The translations under genes were made by a program, and so were the position numbers. Positions 54,173 to 62,906 of a stretch of DNA of 64,000 nt are shown here, piece by piece. Below the pieces are notes generated by a model. It was not told the DNA's origin. It was given only the letters and a program-made list of their open reading frames with translations, and ran no database searches. Source of the DNA: Lachnospiraceae bacterium. GTDB lineage: Bacteria > Bacillota > Clostridia > Lachnospirales > Lachnospiraceae. Where the stretch lies: the NCBI GenBank assembly GCA_017619295.1, contig JAFZSQ010000061.1, forward strand, positions 1 to 64,000. Direction: 5' to 3'. The first letter of the stretch is position 1. Each line of letters begins with the position of its first letter.

Positions 54173-55240
54173 CAGGCTTTCAAATATGCTACCAGTTTGC
54201 GTGGCAATTTCCTGCCAATTGTAAGCTGACAGGTCATATGAAGCTCTGGCGCCTGAAGGGATATTATCGCAAAGGGCCTTGGCCAGTTTATCGGTATCCC
54301 CAACAGGGTAGTAACGCGTTTCGCCTAACGATACCAAATGGGTTGCAGGAATATCGGAAACAATAACCGGCAAGCCGTAACTCATGGCCTCAAGAAGAAC
54401 CAAAGGGAAGCCTTCGTTGTGGGATGAGAGAACAAATAATCCCGCGTTATTATATAATTGCTGAAGATCTTCGCCATATACATATCCGGTAAAAGCAACT
54501 TTGCTTTTATCGGATATTTTTTCTAGCCTGTTCATGTAACCTTTTTCAAATTCCACTCCGCCTGCTATTGCTAACTTAATATCAGGTAGGTTTGCTTTGT
54601 TAAAAGCTTCAATCAAGTCGTCAAAGCCTTTTTCAGGGGTAATCCTTCCAACTGCAAGAATATATTTATCCTTTGATAATCCCCATTTCTCAAGTCTGTC
54701 ATCCGAACATGACAGGTTGGGGGTAGGAATACCATTTGGAATATATACTGACTTATCCTGTACCCACCGGGGGGCCTTCTTCATTTGGAAATGATTAACA
54801 TATATTATCCTGTCGGCATTTTTAAAAGCAGTTTTCTCACAAAACTGCAGGAGAGTTTTGGCGAATTTTCCCCATTTCTTGTGCTCATAGTTGGGACTAT
54901 GGTAAGTAAGAACGATGGGGATTCCTTTTTTTCTGATTAGCGATGAGAAAAGGCAGGAACCGATGTTGTGGATGTGAACCACTTCGGGTTTTATTCTGAT
55001 AACCTTAAGTGTGGAAACAAAGGAATGAAACAGAGCCTCAAATCCCTTGATTCTGGTTGAAGGTAGGTCAATAAAAGAAATATGCTTAAAAGAAGCACTT
55101 ACGTTTCTGACGTAAGGCTTTCTTCTAAGCACAATTATTTCGAATTCATCACCCATGCGAGGGTAGATAGCTTCGCAATGCTTTTCGACGCCTCCTTCGA
55201 CGTTCGGAAAGCCTCGCATTCCGAATACACAAATTTTCAT
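54164..55240 (-). CDS. Family 4 glycosyltransferase (reverse strand)
   Basis: The protein is 358 aa. The N-terminus C-V-F-G-M-R-G-F-P-N-V-E-G-G-V-E-K is typical of a GT4 group near rhamnosyl- and galactosyltransferases of exopolysaccharide clusters. The C-terminal half has A-V-G-R-I-T-P-E-K-G-F near residue 195 and H-N-E-G-F-P-L-V-L-L-E-A-M-S-Y-G with the E-x7-E motif. It starts four bases after the radical SAM stop on the same strand, so the two are coupled. They are the only reverse genes within the glycan region. Confidence 0.9.
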   Translation of the reverse strand: MKICVFGMRGFPNVEGGVEKHCEAIYPRMGDEFEIIVLRRKPYVRNVSASFKHISFIDLPSTRIKGFEALFHSFVSTLKVIRIKPEVVHIHNIGSCLFSSLIRKKGIPIVLTYHSPNYEHKKWGKFAKTLLQFCEKTAFKNADRIIYVNHFQMKKAPRWVQDKSVYIPNGIPTPNLSCSDDRLEKWGLSKDKYILAVGRITPEKGFDDLIEAFNKANLPDIKLAIAGGVEFEKGYMNRLEKISDKSKVAFTGYVYGEDLQQLYNNAGLFVLSSHNEGFPLVLLEAMSYGLPVIVSDIPATHLVSLGETRYYPVGDTDKLAKALCDNIPSGARASYDLSAYNWQEIATQTGSIFESLLP

Positions 55241-55244
55241 TTAA

Positions 55245-56249
55245 TTACCAACAAATGTCTTTGCCTTGTCTGATTCTTAACTTGTTCTTGAGAATCCACT
55301 TAATGGGAATCCAGGGACGTCTTACCATATCGTGACGCTCTGTAACGATAAAAGCACAGTTCTTCTTACACTCGGCACATTTCTTGGCAGCTTCCTTGGC
55401 TTTATCCGAGTTCATTATTTCCTCAAAAGAAGATTCTTTAATATTTCCGATTATCCATTCTTCATCGGAACCATTACAGGGTGATACATTTCCCCAGGGA
55501 TCCACGAAGAAGAAATCTTTTAAAGCACCACAGGGAGGACGATATCCATAATCATCGCCTCTTAATCTTCTGTGAATAGACTTGTTAAAGTATGCGCGAC
55601 CGTAGTCTTTAAGTCTGTTCTTAAGGCCACGTCTTTTTGAAGTTAACAGTGCCTTTACGAACTCTTCGTGTGCAGCAAGAGCTTCTTCACTTGTAATCTG
55701 GTTATCGCTTTTGTGGAAATACCATGAGTTATGTACAACGGAGTTTCCGAGTTCAACGCCTAAAGCTACGCACAACTCATATAAAGGAACCAAATCTTTG
55801 TAATTATCCGGGGATATTACAACTGAGAAACCGATGTTCTTACATTTGGTCTTTCGAAGTTCCAACATAGTATGAAGTGCGTGATCAAAACCGTCTTTAA
55901 GTCCACGCTTTTCGTCATTGATTTTGGGAAGACCTTCCACACTTACACGGATAAGAATGTTTGGATACTTGTTGGCCAACTCCACAATCTTTTCAGTGTT
56001 GTAACCGTTGGTGCTAAGCTCCAATAAAGATGCTTTGGGATAAAGAATCTCAAAAATCTTATCAATATCTTTTCTGATGGTAGCCTCTCCACCTGTGATG
56101 TTTATTCGAAGTCCTTCAGGCAATTTCTCGTAGAATGTGTAATCAATTTCCTCTTCAGGTCTTGTGGGACACTGCCAGATGTTACACATATTACACTTGG
56201 CATTGCATCTGAAAGTCGTTATTAAACTGGCTTGCATTGTTGTTTTCAT
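55245..56249 (-). CDS. Radical SAM protein with SPASM-like C-terminus
   Basis: The protein is 334 aa from ATG 56249 after AAGGAGA. The [4Fe-4S] triad is C15-x3-C19-x2-C22 (R-C-N-A-K-C-N-M-C), with N-I-T-G-G-E-A-T-I near residue 51 as the SAM-binding GGE strand. A C-terminal SPASM-like region has P-P-C-G, then V-S-P-C-N-G, then C-A-E-C-K-K-N-C, ligands for auxiliary clusters. Such enzymes modify peptides, sugars or cofactors. Its coupling to a glycosyltransferase suggests a modified sugar or a glycosylated peptide. The substrate is unknown. Confidence 0.87.
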   Translation of the reverse strand: MKTTMQASLITTFRCNAKCNMCNIWQCPTRPEEEIDYTFYEKLPEGLRINITGGEATIRKDIDKIFEILYPKASLLELSTNGYNTEKIVELANKYPNILIRVSVEGLPKINDEKRGLKDGFDHALHTMLELRKTKCKNIGFSVVISPDNYKDLVPLYELCVALGVELGNSVVHNSWYFHKSDNQITSEEALAAHEEFVKALLTSKRRGLKNRLKDYGRAYFNKSIHRRLRGDDYGYRPPCGALKDFFFVDPWGNVSPCNGSDEEWIIGNIKESSFEEIMNSDKAKEAAKKCAECKKNCAFIVTERHDMVRRPWIPIKWILKNKLRIRQGKDICW

Positions 56250-56269
56250 ATCTGATTCTCCTTGGAGTT

Positions 56270-56275
56270 ATTATA
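56270..56275 (-). promoter_or_regulatory. Probable -10 box for the radical SAM gene
   Basis: On the reverse strand TATAAT lies 20 bases before the radical SAM start codon. The -35 region is not clear. Confidence 0.45.
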
Positions 56276-56285
56276 CCACTTAAGG

Positions 56286-56314
56286 TTGTTAAAAATCATG
56301 CAATAATGTAAAAT
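56286..56314 (+). promoter_or_regulatory. Promoter of the deacetylase operon
   Basis: TTGTTA (56286-56291) and TAAAAT (56309-56314) are 17 bases apart, 45 bases before the start codon at 56359. It is divergent from the radical SAM gene. Confidence 0.7.
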
Positions 56315-56358
56315 AATAAGGAAATTGGCGATAATTCTTGCATCATAAGGAAACAAAA

Positions 56359-57090
56359 ATGCAGGTTACTATAAGACTTGATGATATAACTCCGGATATG
56401 GACTGGAGTAAATTTAATTACTTTGAATCTGTTTTGGATGAACTTGGAATAAAGCCTATTATAGGGGTTGTTCCGAAGAATGAAGATGAAACTCTTCACA
56501 TGGAAGAAGAAAATCCGAAATTCTGGGATAAAGTGAGAAAACTGAAAGCCAAGGGCTGGGTAATTGCACAGCATGGATATAACCATATTTATTCCACTAA
56601 GAAAGGCGGTCTTTTTCCGCTTAACAAATTCTCTGAATTTGCGGGAGAAGATTACGACACCCAGTTTGCGAAGATTACCCAAGGTAAAAGAATTCTTCAC
56701 GAAGAGGACATAACCACAGATGTTTTTATGGCTCCCGGTCATTCCTTTGACAAGAATACGATTAAAGCTCTTAGAAATAGCGGATTTAAAGCCATTACAG
56801 ATGGATTTGGGAAAGGCCCTTTTAAAAGAGACGGAATTATATACTATCCGATAGCCGAAAAAAGGTCTAAAGTGTTTAGCGATAACAGAGATGGAAGAAC
56901 CACTTTAGTTTATCATTTAAACACCATGACTATGGAGCAAATCAAATCTGAGGAAGAGAAACTAAGGCGCAACAGGGATAAGCTGGAAAGTTTTACCCTT
57001 CTGCCTGACGCGTCAAACCAGTCGAAGATCCAAAGATTAGAGGAGTACCTTAAAGCAAATATAAAGAGAATACTTGTCTCAATCAGGTAA
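56359..57090 (+). CDS. DUF2334/NodB-like polysaccharide deacetylase
   Basis: The protein is 243 aa from ATG 56359 after AAGGAAA. The metal-binding set is visible: R-L-D-D-I at residues 6-10 (Asp8, Asp9) and Q-H-G-Y-N-H near 75, the H-x3-H pair; M-A-P-G-H-S-F near 130 is the family's later motif. No signal peptide is seen, so it probably acts in the cytoplasm on a lipid-linked or nucleotide-linked sugar, removing an N- or O-acetyl group. The next gene, a GT4 enzyme, follows by six bases. Confidence 0.82.
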   Translation: MQVTIRLDDITPDMDWSKFNYFESVLDELGIKPIIGVVPKNEDETLHMEEENPKFWDKVRKLKAKGWVIAQHGYNHIYSTKKGGLFPLNKFSEFAGEDYDTQFAKITQGKRILHEEDITTDVFMAPGHSFDKNTIKALRNSGFKAITDGFGKGPFKRDGIIYYPIAEKRSKVFSDNRDGRTTLVYHLNTMTMEQIKSEEEKLRRNRDKLESFTLLPDASNQSKIQRLEEYLKANIKRILVSIR

Positions 57091-57096
57091 TAATAG

Positions 57097-58209
57097 ATGG
57101 ATAATAAACTAATAAGAGTTCTTCACGTATTTGGAAGAACCGATATGGGCGGTGCTGAAAACAGAATAATGGATTTGTATCGAAGCATCGACAGAAGTAA
57201 GATTCAGTTTGATTTCATGGTTCACACAAAAGACAGGTGCTATTTCGATGACGAAATAGAAAATCTTGGTGGCCATGTTTATCATATTTCGAGATACAAT
57301 GTTAAGAATCACTTCACTTACAAGAAGGAATGGGAGAACTTCTTTAAGAAGCATAGCGAAATATCTGTAGTACATGGACATATGACCAGTACAGCAGGTA
57401 TATATCTGCCCCTTGCCAAGAAATATGGCGTGCGACTCACAATTGCTCATACAAGAAGCGCAGGTGTACCTCAGGGTATAAAAGGGATAATGACCAAGTG
57501 TCTTAGAACAGACCTTTATAAAAAGGCTGATGTGTGCTTGGCATGTTCTCAAATTGCAGGAATTAATACTTTCGGGCAGAATGCCATTAACAAGGGAATT
57601 ATTACTGTTATTCCTAACGCAATAGACACCAAAAGATTTGCTTTTGATGAGAGTGTAAGAGCTAAAGTCAGAGAAGAATTAGGCATAAAGGAATCGACCT
57701 TTGTAGTAGGCCATGTTGGTAGATTTCACCATTCCAAAAACCATGAATTTCTGATTGAGATCTTTGCAGAGATAAGTAAGCAGATAAGTGATTCCAAACT
57801 GGTTCTTGTAGGCGATGGAGAGCTGAGAGAACAGATTGTCAAATGGATAGATGAATTTGGGATTGCCGAAGATGCTATTCTTACCGGTACAAGGAAGAAT
57901 GTTGAAGACTATTATCAGGCATTTGATTATTTTGTCTTTCCATCCAGATATGAAGGATTACCCGGAACAGTTGTCGAAGCTCAGGCAAGCGGACTTAGAT
58001 GCCTTATATCAGATTCTGTGACTGACGAGGTGATAATTACAGAGCTGGCAAAGGCAAAGGCTTTATCTGACTCGCCTGAAGAATGGGCTAAGACTGTTGT
58101 TGAGACAAGAGATTATTCTCGAATAAGCCATGCGGAAGAGGTTAAGAGCAAGGGCTTTGATTCGGAATCACAGATAGATTATTATACCAATCTGTATTTG
58201 GGTAGATAG
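57097..58209 (+). CDS. Family 4 glycosyltransferase (EpsF-like)
   Basis: The protein is 370 aa. V-L-H-V-F-G-R-T-D-M-G-G-A-E-N-R near residue 8 is the EpsF/GT4 start pattern, then H-G-H-M-T-S, I-P-N-A-I-D near 170, G-H-V-G-R-F-H-H-S-K-N-H near 205 and P-S-R-Y-E-G-L-P-G-T-V-V-E-A-Q with the E-x7-E motif. It is cytoplasmic and transfers a sugar from a nucleotide donor to a lipid-linked glycan. It lies between the deacetylase and a GNAT enzyme. Confidence 0.92.
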   Translation: MDNKLIRVLHVFGRTDMGGAENRIMDLYRSIDRSKIQFDFMVHTKDRCYFDDEIENLGGHVYHISRYNVKNHFTYKKEWENFFKKHSEISVVHGHMTSTAGIYLPLAKKYGVRLTIAHTRSAGVPQGIKGIMTKCLRTDLYKKADVCLACSQIAGINTFGQNAINKGIITVIPNAIDTKRFAFDESVRAKVREELGIKESTFVVGHVGRFHHSKNHEFLIEIFAEISKQISDSKLVLVGDGELREQIVKWIDEFGIAEDAILTGTRKNVEDYYQAFDYFVFPSRYEGLPGTVVEAQASGLRCLISDSVTDEVIITELAKAKALSDSPEEWAKTVVETRDYSRISHAEEVKSKGFDSESQIDYYTNLYLGR

Positions 58210-58225
58210 GGGAATGTGAGACAAA

Positions 58226-58771
58226 ATGTTAATTAGAGGCGAAAAGATTAACCTGCGTCCAATGACATATGATGACACGGATAATATAGTCAAATGGCGC
58301 GCAAATAAGAGAGTGAAGAACAACTTTCTCTTTAGAGGAGAAATAACCAGGGAAGTTCATGAAAACTGGATTAAGACAAAAGTTGAAACCGGAGAGGTTG
58401 TTCAGTTCATTATTGAGGAAGCTGAAGGAGACAGACCTATCGGCTCTACATACCTTAGGGATATAAACAGAGAAATCGGTAAGGCTGAATTTGGTATCTT
58501 TATTGGAGAAGACGACGCAGTGGGCCGTGGATACGGTACGGAAGCTGCTAAGTTAATTGTCAATTACGCATTCAGCAACCTTAAGCTCCACAAGGTATAT
58601 CTGAGAGTCCTGGATGAGAATCTTGTGGCGAAGAAGAGTTATGAGAAGGTTGGATTTAGAGAAGAAGGGCATTTTAAAGATGAAGTGTTCCTTAATGGAG
58701 AATACAAGGATGTAATCTTCATGGCAATATTTGATGACGGAGAAAGAGAATGCAAAGGATTAGTTTTGTAA
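58226..58771 (+). CDS. GNAT acetyltransferase, PseH/RimJ-like
   Basis: The protein is 181 aa. R-G-E-K-I-N-L-R-P-M near residue 4, G-R-G-Y-G-T-E-A-A-K near 99 (acetyl-CoA loop) and N-L-V-A-K-K-S-Y-E-K-V-G-F near 132 mark the RimJ/RimL-like GNAT fold. In glycan clusters such enzymes often N-acetylate 4-amino sugars. PseH, the missing third step between pseC (38000) and pseG (11192), is of this fold, so it is a candidate; WecD-like acetylation of the WecE product is an alternative. Confidence 0.75.
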   Translation: MLIRGEKINLRPMTYDDTDNIVKWRANKRVKNNFLFRGEITREVHENWIKTKVETGEVVQFIIEEAEGDRPIGSTYLRDINREIGKAEFGIFIGEDDAVGRGYGTEAAKLIVNYAFSNLKLHKVYLRVLDENLVAKKSYEKVGFREEGHFKDEVFLNGEYKDVIFMAIFDDGERECKGLVL

Positions 58772-59688
58772 TACCCTGCTATCGCTCGGCATTAACAATT
58801 GAAAAAGTAGTAAAAGAGATAGAGGATACAATGCCCTATCTTCCTGAGTATGATTATGAGATTGTGCTGGTAAATGACAGTTCTCCTGATGATACTTTTG
58901 AAGTTATAAGCAAACTGGCTTTGAAGAATGAGAAGGTAATCGCCATTAACCTTGCCAGAAACTTTGGACAGCATGCTGCCCTTATGGCGGGCTTCAGGCA
59001 TACCACTGGCGATATAGTGGTAGCCCTTGATGATGATGGCCAGACACCTGCTGATGAGGTTGGCAAACTCATAGAGAAGCTTGAGGAGGGCTATGATGTT
59101 TGCTATGCCAAGTATGATCATAAAAAGCATTCTTTCTTCAGAAACTTTGGAAGCAAGGTTAACGAGAGGATGACCAGGGTAATGCTTGGAAAGAGCAAGG
59201 AGCTCTATATCTCAAGCTACTTTGCTGTTAAGCGTTTCATACTTAATGACATGCTCAGATATGAGAACTGCTATCCTTATGTAATAGGACTTGTTCTTAG
59301 AACCACCAAGAATATTTGCAATGTAAATGTTAATCACAGAGAAAGAGAAATCGGAACTTCAGGATATACCATGAAGAAGCTCATTGCCCTTTGGATGAAT
59401 GGATTTACGGCGTTCTCGGTTGTTCCTCTTAGAATAGCTACATATGGGGGACTGTTCTGTGCATTTGCAGGTTTTATTTACGCCATTTATACGATAATTC
59501 GTAAGTTCATCGATAACTCGGCGCCTATGGGTTATTACGTTACCATTTGTGCAATCCTTATCATCGGAGGGGTAATAATGATGATGCTTGGACTTATAGG
59601 TGAGTATGTTGGAAGAATGTATATTACCATGAATAATGCCCCTCAATATGTTATTAAAGATGTTGTAGTGAAAGGCAGAAATGAGTAG
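58750..59688 (+). CDS. GtrB/ArnC-like polyprenyl-phosphate glycosyltransferase
   Basis: The protein is 312 aa, overlapping the GNAT gene by 22 bases. F-V-I-P-C-Y-R-S-A near residue 5, V-N-D-S-S-P-D-D-T near 40 and L-D-D-D-G-Q-T-P near 93 form the GT2 core. Two C-terminal helices (about 230-255 and 268-292) and a basic start of the tail are as in ArnC and GtrB. It would load a sugar on undecaprenyl phosphate on the inner face. It is the second such enzyme here, consistent with several lipid-donor transferases in families A and B. Confidence 0.87.
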   Translation: MQRISFVIPCYRSALTIEKVVKEIEDTMPYLPEYDYEIVLVNDSSPDDTFEVISKLALKNEKVIAINLARNFGQHAALMAGFRHTTGDIVVALDDDGQTPADEVGKLIEKLEEGYDVCYAKYDHKKHSFFRNFGSKVNERMTRVMLGKSKELYISSYFAVKRFILNDMLRYENCYPYVIGLVLRTTKNICNVNVNHREREIGTSGYTMKKLIALWMNGFTAFSVVPLRIATYGGLFCAFAGFIYAIYTIIRKFIDNSAPMGYYVTICAILIIGGVIMMMLGLIGEYVGRMYITMNNAPQYVIKDVVVKGRNE

Positions 59689-59719
59689 CAGTTCTCAATA
59701 TGAATGATTTAGGGGAAAA

Positions 59720-60556
59720 ATGGTGAGTAGCTCGGATGAAAAAAAACTGAAAGAAATACGTAAGCAAATCTTTGTAACGGGATATAATGGCGGAGGAGCG
59801 CACTTAGCATCCAGCTTTTCTGCAGTTGAGATCCTTTATACGTTATACTGCAAAGGAGTATTAAAATATAGTGCTGACGATCCGAACAGCAAAGAAAGAG
59901 ACAGATTTATTTTAAGCAAAGGTCATGCTGGCTTGGCTCTGTATGTCATTCTTGCTGAGGCTGGCTTCTTCAGTAAAGATATTCTTAATGGCTATCAGAA
60001 GCCGGACGGATTGATTGGCGGTGAACCCAATAAAGGAGATGTCCCGGGGATAGAAGTTTCTACAGGATCGCTGGGGCATGGATTGTCCATGGCGATAGGA
60101 ATGGCATTGGCCCAGAAAGTGGATTCCAAGGATTCAAGGACGTATGTCTTGCTTGGCGACGGGGAAATTCAGGAGGGCTCGGTTTGGGAAGCAGCTATGT
60201 CTGCATCTGCATATAAGCTGAATAATTTGGTGGCAATCCTGGATAATAACTGCATTCAAAAGACAGGAGCCGTGAAGGAAATAGTAGGCTTTGATGATTG
60301 GAAAGATAGATGGGAGTCGTTTGGGTGGTGTGTACTAGAAGCAGACGGGCATAATATTGACGACTTAAAGAAGAAACTTACATATAGAGAGTCCGGTGAC
60401 AGACCGATACTGGTAGTGGCACATACCACAAAAGGTAAGGGAGTATCTATTATGGAAGGGAATCCGGTCTGGCACTATAAACTTCCAAACAAAAAGGAAT
60501 TACAAGTATTCCTAAATGAGCTTGATATTGATGAAAATGAAGTAAAAAGAGGGTAG
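59720..60556 (+). CDS. Transketolase-like protein, N-terminal subunit
   Basis: The protein is 278 aa, AGGGGAAA site. It is the thiamine-diphosphate-binding half of a split transketolase. L-S-K-G-H-A-G near residue 70, G-S-L-G-H-G-L near 118 and G-D-G-E-I-Q-E-G near 143, followed by L-D-N-N, form the cofactor motif. The C-terminal subunit follows after four bases. Split transketolases in natural-product and glycan clusters move two-carbon units. Placement before MaoC, ACP and reductase genes suggests a specialised role rather than central metabolism. The DNA from here on is AT-rich. Confidence 0.9.
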   Translation: MVSSSDEKKLKEIRKQIFVTGYNGGGAHLASSFSAVEILYTLYCKGVLKYSADDPNSKERDRFILSKGHAGLALYVILAEAGFFSKDILNGYQKPDGLIGGEPNKGDVPGIEVSTGSLGHGLSMAIGMALAQKVDSKDSRTYVLLGDGEIQEGSVWEAAMSASAYKLNNLVAILDNNCIQKTGAVKEIVGFDDWKDRWESFGWCVLEADGHNIDDLKKKLTYRESGDRPILVVAHTTKGKGVSIMEGNPVWHYKLPNKKELQVFLNELDIDENEVKRG

Positions 60557-60560
60557 TTTT

Positions 60561-61478
60561 ATGCAAAGGTTTTGTATAGGAGGCTTAATGGAAATAGCCG
60601 AAAACGATCCGAACGTTGTATATATTACAGCAGACAGTGGAGAAGGCGGCCTCGATCTTCTTTTTAAAAGGAACTTTCCGGACAGATGTTTCGAGTTTGG
60701 CATTTCTGAACAGAATGCGATAGGAGTCGCAGCAGGATTGGCATTGTCGGGTAAGAGACCGTTTGTTTATTTGCCGGCTCCATTTGCTCTGTACCGGGCT
60801 TTCGAATTTATTAGAGATGATATTTGCCTTCAAAATCTTCCTGTGACGATTATAGGAGTGGGAAGTGGAATTTCCGTAAGTAAACTGGGACCCACACATC
60901 ATTCAACCGAAGACTATAGTCTTCTAAGCACATTGCCTAGAATGACATGTTTGGTTCCGGCCACCCCTAAGCAGGCACATGAGGCAATTCATTATGCGTA
61001 TAAATGCAATGGACCGACATATATTCGCCTTGAAAATGAGGCTAAATATGAGTTTATCGATGATGATTATCGATTCGACGGCAACGTAGATATTCTGAGC
61101 CAAGGTAAAAATATATGCTTTATTTCTGCGGGAACCATTTTGTCTGAGGTTGTTGAAGCGGCTAGAATACTTAATGAAGCCGGCAAAACTTCGACGATTA
61201 TCAATATTAATATGCTGAAACCATTGGACACAGAGGGGATTGCTGGTAATTGCATTGATACGGATGTAATATGTGTTGTAGAGGAGCATAATGAACATGG
61301 AGGCTTGGGCAGTCTTGTTAAGGAAACTCTTTTTGATAGAGGTATTCATAAAGATTTAGTCCACATAAGTTTTAATGATGACTTCTGTAAAGGATATGGG
61401 GACATAAATGAAGTCAGAAGGAAAAATAAGATTGATTCAAGCGCGATTGTAGATACAATCTTGGGGTTAAAGAATTGA
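60561..61478 (+). CDS. Transketolase-like protein, C-terminal subunit
   Basis: The protein is 305 aa. It is the pyrimidine-binding half with F-E-F-G-I-S-E-Q-N-A-I-G-V-A-A-G near residue 50 (the Glu that activates thiamine diphosphate), T-H-H-S-T-E-D near 113 and the C-terminal domain with I-N-M-L-K-P-L-D. It forms the active site with the subunit at 59720. Its stop overlaps the TTG start of the next gene. Confidence 0.9.
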   Translation: MQRFCIGGLMEIAENDPNVVYITADSGEGGLDLLFKRNFPDRCFEFGISEQNAIGVAAGLALSGKRPFVYLPAPFALYRAFEFIRDDICLQNLPVTIIGVGSGISVSKLGPTHHSTEDYSLLSTLPRMTCLVPATPKQAHEAIHYAYKCNGPTYIRLENEAKYEFIDDDYRFDGNVDILSQGKNICFISAGTILSEVVEAARILNEAGKTSTIININMLKPLDTEGIAGNCIDTDVICVVEEHNEHGGLGSLVKETLFDRGIHKDLVHISFNDDFCKGYGDINEVRRKNKIDSSAIVDTILGLKN

Positions 61479-61903
61479 AAGAATACACATATAGCGACAT
61501 TAAAATTGGCCTGGTTGAAAGCTTCAAGCATGTTGTAAGCAGAGAGGACGAGGATATTTTTAGAACTTTAACCGGTGATGTTAATCCAATGCATTATGAC
61601 GATGATTTTGCATCTGATGTTTCCGGTGGTAAGCTTAATAAACATGTGTGCTTTGGAATGCTTACAGCGTCGTTGCTTTCAACATTAGCAGGGGTATATA
61701 TTCCGGGGAAGTATAGTTTAATTCATAGTATTGACACAATCTCTTTTCATAATCCGGTTTATGCTGGTGATGAATTGACTATAACGGGTGAGGTTATAGA
61801 TAAAAGCGATGCAATTAGTCTTATCGTGGTAAGTGTCAGAATTGTAAACTCGAACAACAAAACAGTCATGAAGGCTAGAATGAAAAATATAGTACAAAGG
61901 TAG
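61475..61903 (+). CDS. MaoC-like hotdog hydratase
   Basis: The protein is 142 aa starting at TTG 61475, which overlaps the preceding stop (TTGA). The catalytic pattern T-G-D-V-N-P-M-H-Y-D-D near residue 32 is that of MaoC/(R)-enoyl hydratases with Asp and His. Length and the later H-N-P-V-Y-A-G-D-E-L fit a single hotdog domain. It would hydrate an enoyl thioester, here probably on the ACP at 61911, or work as a dehydratase in the reverse direction. No fatty-acid synthase gene is near. Confidence 0.87.
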   Translation: MKEYTYSDIKIGLVESFKHVVSREDEDIFRTLTGDVNPMHYDDDFASDVSGGKLNKHVCFGMLTASLLSTLAGVYIPGKYSLIHSIDTISFHNPVYAGDELTITGEVIDKSDAISLIVVSVRIVNSNNKTVMKARMKNIVQR

Positions 61904-61910
61904 GTTTATT

Positions 61911-62150
61911 ATGAGCAGAGAAGAAGTATTTGAAAGGCTGACGAACGTTTTTAGAGAAGTGTTTGATGATGAGTCAATTGTTTTAAATGATACAACCACC
62001 TCGGATGACATTGAGGATTGGGATTCCTTCGAACATATTAATTTGATCGTCGCCATCGAAGAAGAGTTTTCTTTTAAAATCCCGATGGGAAAAACGGTTA
62101 CATTAAAAAATGTTGGAGAAATGGTAGACTTAATTCTCACTATTGCCTAA
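61911..62150 (+). CDS. Acyl carrier protein
   Basis: The protein is 79 aa. I-E-D-W-D-S-F-E-H-I-N-L near residue 34 holds Ser39, the expected phosphopantetheine site, in the D-S motif. The helical pattern is that of small ACPs of the DltC/modification type rather than the main fatty-acid ACP, which usually has D-S-L. It would carry the acyl group made or modified by the neighbours for transfer by the MBOAT protein at 62903. Confidence 0.9.
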   Translation: MSREEVFERLTNVFREVFDDESIVLNDTTTSDDIEDWDSFEHINLIVAIEEEFSFKIPMGKTVTLKNVGEMVDLILTIA

Positions 62151-62165
62151 CAGGAGAGAACATCG

Positions 62166-62906
62166 GTGGACAAAAGAACGGTTCTTATTATTGGAGCATC
62201 ATCAGATTTGGGATGCGCATTTTTAGAGCACTATGGAAAAGAATATGACACGATTGTCGCTCATTACAGAAGAATGAACGCCAGACTTGAAAGCGTAATT
62301 CAGCAGGCTAAGGGAAGAGTAATACCTGTAAAAGCAGATTTACTCAATGAATCTGAAGTAAGAGAAATGATTAGATACATAGAAAATGAAAATGCTTGGC
62401 CTGACAGCATCGTTCATTTTACTGCACCCCAGTGTGAAAACCAAAGATTTAATAAAATCGATTGGCAAGTTTTTTCTGATGAAATAAACATTGGACTTAA
62501 GTCAGCCGTTATGGTTGCACAAGCTTTTTTTCCCAAAATGACGAAAGATCATTTTGGAAGAATGGTAGTGATATTATCATCTGTCACATGTGGAGAAGCT
62601 CCTGGATTCTGTGCAAACTATGTCGTTTCGAAGTATGCTTTGCTGGGATTGGTTAAAGCCCTCTCGGCGGAATATGGTCCTAAAGGCATCACGATAAACG
62701 GAATATCACCTCATTGGACCAACACTAAATATATAACCAATCAACCACAAGTCTTGGTTGAGAAACAAGTTGCTGAAAGCCCTATGGGGAGATTGCTTGA
62801 GGAAGATGAGATAGTTCCCACCATTGCATATCTGTTGTCTGATGAAGCCTCAGGAATTAGTGGTGAAAACATAGAAATAAAATACGGAAAGCAAATTAGA
62901 AAATGA
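62166..62906 (+). CDS. Short-chain dehydrogenase/reductase (FabG-like)
   Basis: The protein is 246 aa from GTG 62166 after GGAGAG. G-A-S-S-D-L-G near residue 10 is the NAD(P)-binding loop; catalytic residues are Ser in L-S-S-V-T near 138 and Y-V-V-S-K near 155. It probably reduces a 3-keto group on the ACP-bound acyl chain, or a sugar ketone. Its stop overlaps the MBOAT start by ATGA. Confidence 0.88.
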   Translation: MDKRTVLIIGASSDLGCAFLEHYGKEYDTIVAHYRRMNARLESVIQQAKGRVIPVKADLLNESEVREMIRYIENENAWPDSIVHFTAPQCENQRFNKIDWQVFSDEINIGLKSAVMVAQAFFPKMTKDHFGRMVVILSSVTCGEAPGFCANYVVSKYALLGLVKALSAEYGPKGITINGISPHWTNTKYITNQPQVLVEKQVAESPMGRLLEEDEIVPTIAYLLSDEASGISGENIEIKYGKQIRK

